Part shown: positions 1 to 5,309 of the stretch, one piece after another
Position numbering within the stretch: position 1 is the stretch's first letter
Layout: every line of letters begins with the position of its first letter
Assembly: GCA_013696915.1 (NCBI GenBank)
Contig: JACCXR010000493.1
Location: forward strand, 1-7,496
Source of the DNA: Euzebyaceae bacterium
GTDB lineage: Bacteria; Actinomycetota; Nitriliruptoria; Euzebyales; Egibacteraceae
Direction: 5' to 3'
DNA: 7,496 nt
The notes under the pieces: model-generated
Seen by the model: the letters and a program-made list of their open reading frames with translations, nothing else
What the model was told of the DNA's origin: nothing
Database searches by the model: none
Translations under genes and position numbers: made by a program

Positions 1-1088
1 TCCTGGGCCCGCTGCGCACGGGCCGCCAGGTCGTCGGCGTGCTCGCCCGCGGTCCCGGCGTCGCGCTGCGCCTGCCGGGACGCCTCCGCTGCGACCAGCG
101 CCCGCTCGACGAGCGCCGGCAGGCGCCGGACGGTGGCCTGGGCGGTCGCCACCTGCACCGCGGTCAGGCCGTCGTCGTCGGCCGGGATGCCGACGAGCTT
201 CCCGGCGAGGTCCGTGCGCTCTTCGACGAGGTCGCGGCGCGCCCTGGCCAGCCGGTGCGCCTCGGCGGCGATCGCGGCCGCCTGCGCCCGGTCGGCGCCC
301 GGGTCGTAGACGAGGTGCTCGCCGATCCGGTCGACGAGCTGGATGGTCTCCCGTGCCCGGCGCAGCTGCCCCGCGGCCCCGTCGACGGCGGCGACGACAT
401 CGGCGGTGGCTTCCTCCTCGGCCGACAGCCGGTCGGCAAAGACCCGGAGTTCCGCGAGATGCCGCACGGGATCGTCGGGCGCACCTTCGAGCGCCTGCGC
501 GAGACGGGCGCGCGTCGGCGCGAGCTCGTCCGCGGCCCGGGCCGCCGCCCAGGCCGCCGCCTCCAGCTCGTCGAGGCGCCACACCTGACGGAGGATGTCG
601 GCCCGCGGCACGTCGCCCTCGCCGAGGAGCAGCTGCGCGAACTGGCCCTGCGGCAGGACGACGGTGCGGGTGAACGCCTTGTCGTCGAGGCCGAGCAGCT
701 CCTCCACGCGGTTGCGGACGGCTGCGACACCCTCGACCCGCTCGACCGGCAGGTCATCGTCGTCCAGGTGCGCCAGCGCGACCTTGGCCGGCCCGATGGT
801 GCCGTCGCCGCGCCGGCGCAGCGCCCGGGTCACCTGCCAGGTCTGCCCGCGGACGCGGAAGCGCAGCACGACGCGCCCGCCGGGCGACGTGTCGTTGACG
901 AGCTCCTGGTTCGGCTGCCCGGACCACGACGTGCGGCCGTACAGCGCCCAGGTCATCGCCTCCAGCAGCGACGACTTGCCCGCCCCCGTGTCGCCGATGA
1001 TCGCGACGTGGTCGCGGCCGGTGAAGTCGATCGTGACCGGGGAGCGGAAGGAACGGAGCCCCTCCAGCGTCAGCGCCAGCGGCCGCAC
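1..1088 (-). CDS. sbcC: SbcC/Rad50-type ATPase, N-terminal part (gene cut by left edge)
   Basis: SMC-like ATPase subunit of the SbcCD (Rad50-Mre11) nuclease, which binds DNA ends and drives their processing by SbcD. About 362 residues are visible. The N-terminus VRPLALTLEGLRSFRSPVTI matches the usual SbcC opening. A Walker A motif GDTGAGKSS lies at residues 32-40, and the Q-loop motif PQGQFAQLL at 146-154 is typical of SbcC/Rad50. From about residue 175 the chain becomes rich in Ala, Arg, Glu and Leu, as expected for the first arm of the long coiled coil. The zinc hook, second arm, signature motif and Walker B would lie beyond the window. The start is GTG at 1088-1086, one base after the sbcD stop, with an AGGAAGG Shine-Dalgarno about 10 nt upstream inside sbcD. 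No in-frame stop occurs to the edge. It is the last visible gene of the nurA-herA-sbcD-sbcC operon. Function is inferred from motifs and neighbours; the family assignment is firm. Confidence 0.93.
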   Translation of the reverse strand, partial: MRPLALTLEGLRSFRSPVTIDFTGRDHVAIIGDTGAGKSSLLEAMTWALYGRTSWSGQPNQELVNDTSPGGRVVLRFRVRGQTWQVTRALRRRGDGTIGPAKVALAHLDDDDLPVERVEGVAAVRNRVEELLGLDDKAFTRTVVLPQGQFAQLLLGEGDVPRADILRQVWRLDELEAAAWAAARAADELAPTRARLAQALEGAPDDPVRHLAELRVFADRLSAEEEATADVVAAVDGAAGQLRRARETIQLVDRIGEHLVYDPGADRAQAAAIAAEAHRLARARRDLVEERTDLAGKLVGIPADDDGLTAVQVATAQATVRRLPALVERALVAAEASRQAQRDAGTAGEHADDLAARAQRAQ

Positions 1089-1089
1089 G

Positions 1090-2337
1090 TCAGGGTTGCC
1101 TTCCTGCGGCGGCGAGCGCGTCGAGCGCCGACTGCGCCTCCACCATGACGGCGGTGACGCCGAGATCGGGCACCGTCCCGTCCCCGCCGGCCAGCGACTG
1201 CCGGAACAGGTCGACGACCGCATCGTCAGGCCCCCTCCTCGCGTCGGCCCGAGCCGCCGTGCTGCGCCACTCGCGGAACAGCTCGTCGAGCGCCGGCTCG
1301 GCATCCGCGGTCTCGGTGGTGCTGATCGCGCGGACCGGGCGGCGGTTGACCGCGTTGACCAGGTCGAACACGGTGCAGCGGGGCGACCAGGACGCGAGCC
1401 GGTCGGCGAGGTCCAGGATCGGGTCGTCGGACACGACACGCGCCTTGAGGATCGTGCCGTCGAGCGCACCGCCGGCGGCCCTGGCCTCGAGCTCGTCCAC
1501 CGTCCCGCCGAACTGCACGAGCGGGCGGCCGCCGGGCAACGGGATCTCCGTGATGCCGACGTCGTCGCCCAGCTCGACCAGCACCGAGTGCTTGCCCTGG
1601 GTGGCCTCGCCGTAGTCGATGGGCACGATGGAGCCGGCGTAGCGGCCGGTCACCGTGCCGCCCGGCAGCAGCTGCGGGTCGTGGATGTGGCCGAACGCCG
1701 CGTACATCGCCCGCCCGAGCGTGTCGACGTGGGTCGCATAGTCGTCCCCGACCGTGATCCGCCGCTCGGACCTGGACGGCTTCGCGCCGTGGACGTGCAG
1801 ATGCGCCGCGTACACGACGATGCCGCGCGCGCCGGCCCTGGCCTCCGCTTCGTCCAGCAGGGTGCTGTTGAGCCGGCGGATGCCGTCCGCGTAGGTGCCC
1901 TCGAACTTGGCGGCCGCTGTCGCGGCGAGGTCCACCACCGCGGTCGGCGGCACGAACGGCATGCACGCGACGGCGAGGCCGTCCATCCCGGGGATCGTGA
2001 CCACCTCCGGGCCGGCCGCCAGCCACAGGCGCCGCGGCTCGGCCATCCCCGACAACTCGTGCAGGGCCAGCAGCAGCGCCGGGGAGTCGTGGTTCCCGGA
2101 CACCACCACGACGGGTGCGACGCGGGTCAGGCGGGTGAGCGCCCGGACGCCCAGCCGCAGCGCGTCGTACGGCGGCCGCGGACTGTCGAAGACGTCACCG
2201 CTGTGGACGATGAGGTCCGGCTGGTGCTCCTCCGCGGCGGCGATCAGCCCCCTCAGCGCGACCCGGAGATCCTCCAACCGGTCGTGCCGGCCGAGCCGGA
2301 CGCCGAGATGCCAGTCCGAGGTGTGCAGCAACTTCAC
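1090..2337 (-). CDS. sbcD: SbcD/Mre11-type exonuclease subunit
   Basis: Metal-dependent nuclease of the SbcCD complex, 415 aa, close to the family's usual length of about 400. The calcineurin-like phosphoesterase motifs appear in order: SDWHLG (residues 7-12), GDVFD (47-51), GNHDS (81-85), AHLHVHG (178-184) and GHIHDPQ (216-222). Together these supply the Asp, His and Asn ligands of a two-metal (normally manganese) centre. The remaining ~190 residues fit the capping domain and the C-terminal SbcC-binding region. The GTG start (2337-2335) is chosen because it gives the classic opening VKLLHTSDWHLG. The same frame stays open far upstream, but that stretch lies over herA and is only its shadow. 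The start overlaps the herA stop in a GTGA sequence, and an AGGA lies about 9 nt upstream. SbcC follows after 1 nt. All key catalytic residues appear intact. Confidence 0.96.
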   Translation of the reverse strand: MKLLHTSDWHLGVRLGRHDRLEDLRVALRGLIAAAEEHQPDLIVHSGDVFDSPRPPYDALRLGVRALTRLTRVAPVVVVSGNHDSPALLLALHELSGMAEPRRLWLAAGPEVVTIPGMDGLAVACMPFVPPTAVVDLAATAAAKFEGTYADGIRRLNSTLLDEAEARAGARGIVVYAAHLHVHGAKPSRSERRITVGDDYATHVDTLGRAMYAAFGHIHDPQLLPGGTVTGRYAGSIVPIDYGEATQGKHSVLVELGDDVGITEIPLPGGRPLVQFGGTVDELEARAAGGALDGTILKARVVSDDPILDLADRLASWSPRCTVFDLVNAVNRRPVRAISTTETADAEPALDELFREWRSTAARADARRGPDDAVVDLFRQSLAGGDGTVPDLGVTAVMVEAQSALDALAAAGRQP

Positions 2338-4163
2338 AGGTCCACGTCCTGGCCCGCGAACGCGCGCACGGCGCCGACGATGCGCTCCGCGACCACCGCG
2401 GCGTCGGAGTCTGCCGCCGCCTCGTCGGGGTTGGTGGCGTAGGGCGGCCAGGGGAACCGGATGGGGATCGGCTCGGGGACGACCGGCTGCGCCACGACCA
2501 TGGTCCCCGGCATGAAGCGGGTGGCCCGCTCGCGCAGCGCCGGCGTCATGAACCGGTAGGCCTCCGACTCGCTGGCGTCCAGGCGGCCGGCGGCCTTCAG
2601 CGACGCGTTCCGCGGCAGCGCCGGCGCCACGGCGGACAGCGCCTGCTGCGCGCCGATCAGCAGCACGCCCAGCGACCGCCCGCGCTCGGCGATGTCGACG
2701 AGCAGCTCCTTCAGCGGGCTGAAGCCCGTGGCCGGCGCGTACTTGTTCAGCTCGTCGAGCACCACGAACCGCAGCGGCTTGCGGCCGGTGCCCTCCTTGG
2801 CCGTCCAGATGCTCTCCAGCAGCGCCCCCACGACGAAGCGCTGCGCGTCGTCGTGCAGGCGCGAGATGTCGACGACGTGCAGCCGGGCGGTCTCCAGGGA
2901 CACCGGGTCCACGCCGCACGACACCAGGGAGCCGATCCGCCGGCGGAGCTTCACCAGCCGGCGCAGGAACGCGCCCCGCGTCCCCGGCGTCGTGCCGCCG
3001 AACCACTCGCGGAGCGTGTGCTCGTCGTCGGTCGCCGCGACGTGCTCCAGCACGTCGATGAGGTCGTCGAAGCTGCGCACGACCTCGCCCTGGAACGGCT
3101 GCGCCTCGTCGGGCTCACGGTCGGCGAGCCGGTCGGGGTTGTACCCGGCGTCCGCGTGCGGGGCGTCGGCGATGACGATCGCACCGCTCGTGTCGTCGGC
3201 CAGCCGCCGGAGCCGCCGCAGCAGCTGGATGCGGACCTGCTGCTCGACCATGCCGACCTGGGTCGAGCGGTCGTCCTCGGCGGTGAAGCAGAACTGCAGC
3301 AGCTGCTGGCGCACGAACTGCTCGGGCGTCCACCCGTAGGCGTTCACCTCGGTCGTCCCGCGGGTGCGGACGTTCGCGACCACGCTGCCGGCCCGGCTGT
3401 CGGCGCGGGGTGCGTACAGGCGCACCGACGAGAACGGTCGTGGTTCGGCGACTCCGAGGCGTGCCCACTGGTCCGCCGCTTCGGGGTGGTCCCCCCAGCG
3501 CGCGTTCCGGCGGTCGAGGTGCAGCAGGTCCTCGCCCTTGGTGTTGAACACGAGCGCACGCGTGGAGTTGCGGTCGTTCAGCCCCCCGAGCAGGTCGACG
3601 CCCGCGTCGGTCTCCAGCAGCTGGTACAGCAGGAACAGCGCGTACGACGTCTTCGTCGCGACGCCGGAGATGCCGGAGATCGACACGTGCCCGCCGGCGC
3701 GGCCGTCGATGAACTTCATGTCCGCGTGGACCGGCTGCCCGGTCAGGTCCAGCCCGACGGGGAGGCGCTCGGTCATCTGGTCCTCGAACAGCGCCAGCGC
3801 CCGGTGGTCCCCGGTGGCGCGCACCACCTCGGCGCCGGCGTCGGGCGCGACGAACAGCTCGGGGTGCGTGCGCAGCAGCGTGACCTCGGCACGACGGACG
3901 TGCTGCGCCGGCAGGATCCGCTCGGCGACGCGTGCGGTGTCGGAGGGCAGCTCGGCGCCCTCCAGCCGTGAGAACAGCTCGGTCACGATCCCGTAGTGCA
4001 CGACCCGGCGCTGGTCGGGCAGCTCGGTGGAGATCGCGACGAGGTCGTCGAGCTGCACGACGGCGTCGTCGGCGAGGACGACGTGGATCCGCCGCGACGT
4101 GCTCTCGACGGAGCCGTCCACCAGACCGATGGTGGCGTGGGCCGGGGCGGTCGAGTCCGTCAT
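2334..4163 (-). CDS. herA: HerA-like hexameric DNA translocase ATPase (DUF87/FtsK-HerA superfamily)
   Basis: Predicted ATP-driven DNA translocase that would work with the adjacent NurA nuclease in end resection; 609 aa. Residues about 10-75 look like the small beta-barrel (HAS-type) domain of HerA proteins. The ATPase core follows: a phosphate-binding loop in GISGVATKTS (164-173), the stretch LVFNTKGEDLL (204-214), a clear Walker B RFVVLDELNKYAP (465-477, Asp470-Glu471), then LLIGAQQ (501-507) and NASLKAAGRLDASESEAYRFM nearby (519-539), which fit sensor and arginine-finger positions of HerA/FtsK ATPases. The P-loop is atypical: three residues rather than two separate the second glycine from the lysine, and the glycine normally before the lysine is Thr170. 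Residues about 320-410 form a charged insertion. The ATG start overlaps the nurA stop (ATGA), with GGGAG 7 nt upstream. The family is clear from Walker B and context; biochemical equivalence to archaeal HerA is inference. Confidence 0.88.
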   Translation of the reverse strand: MTDSTAPAHATIGLVDGSVESTSRRIHVVLADDAVVQLDDLVAISTELPDQRRVVHYGIVTELFSRLEGAELPSDTARVAERILPAQHVRRAEVTLLRTHPELFVAPDAGAEVVRATGDHRALALFEDQMTERLPVGLDLTGQPVHADMKFIDGRAGGHVSISGISGVATKTSYALFLLYQLLETDAGVDLLGGLNDRNSTRALVFNTKGEDLLHLDRRNARWGDHPEAADQWARLGVAEPRPFSSVRLYAPRADSRAGSVVANVRTRGTTEVNAYGWTPEQFVRQQLLQFCFTAEDDRSTQVGMVEQQVRIQLLRRLRRLADDTSGAIVIADAPHADAGYNPDRLADREPDEAQPFQGEVVRSFDDLIDVLEHVAATDDEHTLREWFGGTTPGTRGAFLRRLVKLRRRIGSLVSCGVDPVSLETARLHVVDISRLHDDAQRFVVGALLESIWTAKEGTGRKPLRFVVLDELNKYAPATGFSPLKELLVDIAERGRSLGVLLIGAQQALSAVAPALPRNASLKAAGRLDASESEAYRFMTPALRERATRFMPGTMVVAQPVVPEPIPIRFPWPPYATNPDEAAADSDAAVVAERIVGAVRAFAGQDVDL

Positions 4164-5155
4164 CTGCGATCTCCCGTGCGGGTCGCGGTGGTGGCCGTCT
4201 CACGGGTGTTCAGCTGCATCACGGCGGCGCGGACCGCGCGCAACGCCAGGCCGGGATCGCCCGTGTGGCGGCGCAGGGCCCGCTCGAGGCCGGAGATCGG
4301 TGTCAGGTTGACGGGGGCGCGGCGGTCCCGGTGGGGCGCCGACGCGAACCGCGGCAGCCACGCGGCCGCGCTCTCCACCGCCCCGGTGGCGGCCGCGCGG
4401 CCGGCGCCGGATGGCACCTCGAGGCGCACGATGCCCGCCCACGCCGAGGCCCACGGCCCGGCGTCGCCGACGCGGAGGTACGCGCCGTACAGGTCGGCCC
4501 CGATCGCGAACAGGCTGGAGCGCTGCCCCACCTCGAGCTCCGGCACGCGTGCCCAGGTGTCGGCCGCCAGCATGCGGCGGTGATGGGTCTTCACGTACCC
4601 CACGATCGGCACGGTGCGGGTCCGGCGCACGTTGTTGAGCGGACCGTCCACCACGGTCAGCCACCCCGCGTCGCACAGGCGCTCGGCCAGCGCGCCCTCG
4701 GCCTCGCGCATCCGCCGCTGCAGGCGCTGCCGCGCGACCTCGACGTCGTCTCCCTCGACCGCGACGGCCTCCCACTCCCAGCCGCCGGGCTGGGGGGGAA
4801 GCGGCACCGGGGCTCCGCCGCAGCACACGGTGAGCCGCCCGAAGCAGACACCGTCGAGCCGCAGCGGCAGCCCGGCCTCGGACAGGACGGAACCCGCGGC
4901 CCACGCGCCGGCGATCCCCGCAGCCAGCGTCCCGTCGGCCTCGCGGCGCGTCAGGCGCGCGTCGGTGGACATGGTGCCGTCGACGAATGCGAGCCGCTCC
5001 GGGATCCCGGCCCGCGGTGGCGTGTGCACCGTCATGACGCCGCCGTCCTCCACGACCGGACAGTCCAGGTCGAGGGGCGACCCGCCCTGCGCGGCGAACG
5101 ACGCGCCGTAGCCGACCTCGAACGGCTCGACGCCGAACGTCGGGCCCGCCGTCAT
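4160..5155 (-). CDS. nurA: NurA-family nuclease
   Basis: Predicted 5'-3' nuclease partner of HerA, 331 aa, a normal length for the family. NurA proteins have an RNase H-like fold with an acidic metal site. Visible here are FVDGT (residues 58-61 plus Thr; Asp59) and LTVVDGPL (166-173; Asp170), the two conserved aspartate motifs, followed by VPIVGYVKTHH (182-192; Lys189, His191-192), a basic motif I recall from bacterial NurA-like proteins. Residues 104-112 hold a small cysteine cluster (Cys104, Cys111, Cys112) of unknown meaning. The ATG at 5155-5153 has a strong AGGAGG 6-7 nt upstream, the best Shine-Dalgarno in the window, consistent with its being the first gene of the operon. Its stop overlaps the herA start. 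Overall sequence identity among NurA proteins is low, so the call rests on the aspartate motifs plus the adjacent herA. Confidence 0.85.
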   Translation of the reverse strand: MTAGPTFGVEPFEVGYGASFAAQGGSPLDLDCPVVEDGGVMTVHTPPRAGIPERLAFVDGTMSTDARLTRREADGTLAAGIAGAWAAGSVLSEAGLPLRLDGVCFGRLTVCCGGAPVPLPPQPGGWEWEAVAVEGDDVEVARQRLQRRMREAEGALAERLCDAGWLTVVDGPLNNVRRTRTVPIVGYVKTHHRRMLAADTWARVPELEVGQRSSLFAIGADLYGAYLRVGDAGPWASAWAGIVRLEVPSGAGRAAATGAVESAAAWLPRFASAPHRDRRAPVNLTPISGLERALRRHTGDPGLALRAVRAAVMQLNTRETATTATRTGDRR

Positions 5156-5161
5156 CGCCGG

Positions 5162-5168
5162 TCCTCCT
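5162..5168 (-). promoter_or_regulatory. Shine-Dalgarno of nurA
   Basis: On the minus strand the bases read AGGAGGA, 6 nt before the nurA ATG. It is a near-perfect anti-16S match and fixes the nurA start. The second copy of the nearby CTGGAAA direct repeat runs into it. Confidence 0.8.
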
Positions 5169-5182
5169 GGAAATGCTGGAAA
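5167..5182. repeat. Short tandem direct repeat in the nurA leader
   Basis: CTGGAAA occurs at 5167-5173 and again at 5176-5182, separated by TG, giving a 9-bp period. On the nurA strand it reads TTTCCAG-CA-TTTCCAG and abuts the nurA Shine-Dalgarno. The repeat is directly visible. It could be part of a regulator site or a chance event. Confidence 0.45.
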
Positions 5183-5202
5183 GGTCGAGGTTGCACGCCT
5201 GC

Positions 5203-5208
5203 ACCGTA
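5203..5208 (-). promoter_or_regulatory. Candidate -10 box for the nurA-herA-sbcDC operon
   Basis: The minus strand reads TACGGT here, matching the TANNNT consensus of sigma70/SigA-type -10 boxes, about 48 nt upstream of the nurA ATG. No good -35 hexamer is visible at 16-18 nt spacing. This is only a weak prediction of where leftward transcription starts. Confidence 0.22.
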
Positions 5209-5297
5209 CAGAGGAGGTGTGACAGGGTCCTTCCTTTCCGCCGGCCGAGGGCCCACGGTCGGCGTCCGACTCGGCGCCGCCTGTCGCACCCCGGACC

Positions 5298-5303
5298 TAC
5301 CAT
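5298..5303 (+). promoter_or_regulatory. Candidate -10 box of uvrB, placed for a leaderless transcript
   Basis: TACCAT matches TANNNT and ends 6 nt before the uvrB ATG at 5310. That is the spacing expected if transcription starts at the A of the start codon. No Shine-Dalgarno-like purine run lies in the 15 nt before the ATG, which supports leaderless translation. A convincing -35 element is not visible. Confidence 0.4.
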
Positions 5304-5309
5304 GGCGCG

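Noticed and set aside
39..2442. Long plus-strand open frames (39-1148 and 595-2442) opposite sbcC and sbcD
   Set aside because: They lie antisense to genes with complete Walker A, Q-loop and phosphoesterase motifs. Their products are Arg/Pro/Ala/Ser-rich with no recognisable domain.
2338..3006. Upstream extension of the sbcD reading frame to an ATG at 3006
   Set aside because: It would lie entirely over herA, and the added residues are low-complexity. SbcD proteins begin directly with the LLHTSDWHLG segment, as given by the GTG at 2337.
2853..3971. Plus-strand open frame of 372 codons opposite herA
   Set aside because: Antisense shadow; repetitive Val/Arg/Gln/Leu composition and no motif or plausible ribosome site.
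4792..4798. Run of seven G (C7 on the coding strand) in nurA, a possible slippage or phase-variation site
   Set aside because: Seven bases is short for phase variation, the frame is intact on both sides, and such runs are expected in GC-rich genes. It is only a place where a sequencing indel could arise.
5098..5143. GAAC-containing stretches near the start of nurA that resemble LexA half-sites
   Set aside because: No matching GTTC half-site lies at the 4-bp spacing, and the sequence is inside nurA coding (residues near TFGVEPFEVG).
5211..5222. AGGAGG followed by GTG on the plus strand, suggesting a small leader peptide upstream of uvrB
   Set aside because: The GTG overlaps the purine run and is followed at once by TGA, so it encodes nothing; other frames give no ORF with adequate spacing.
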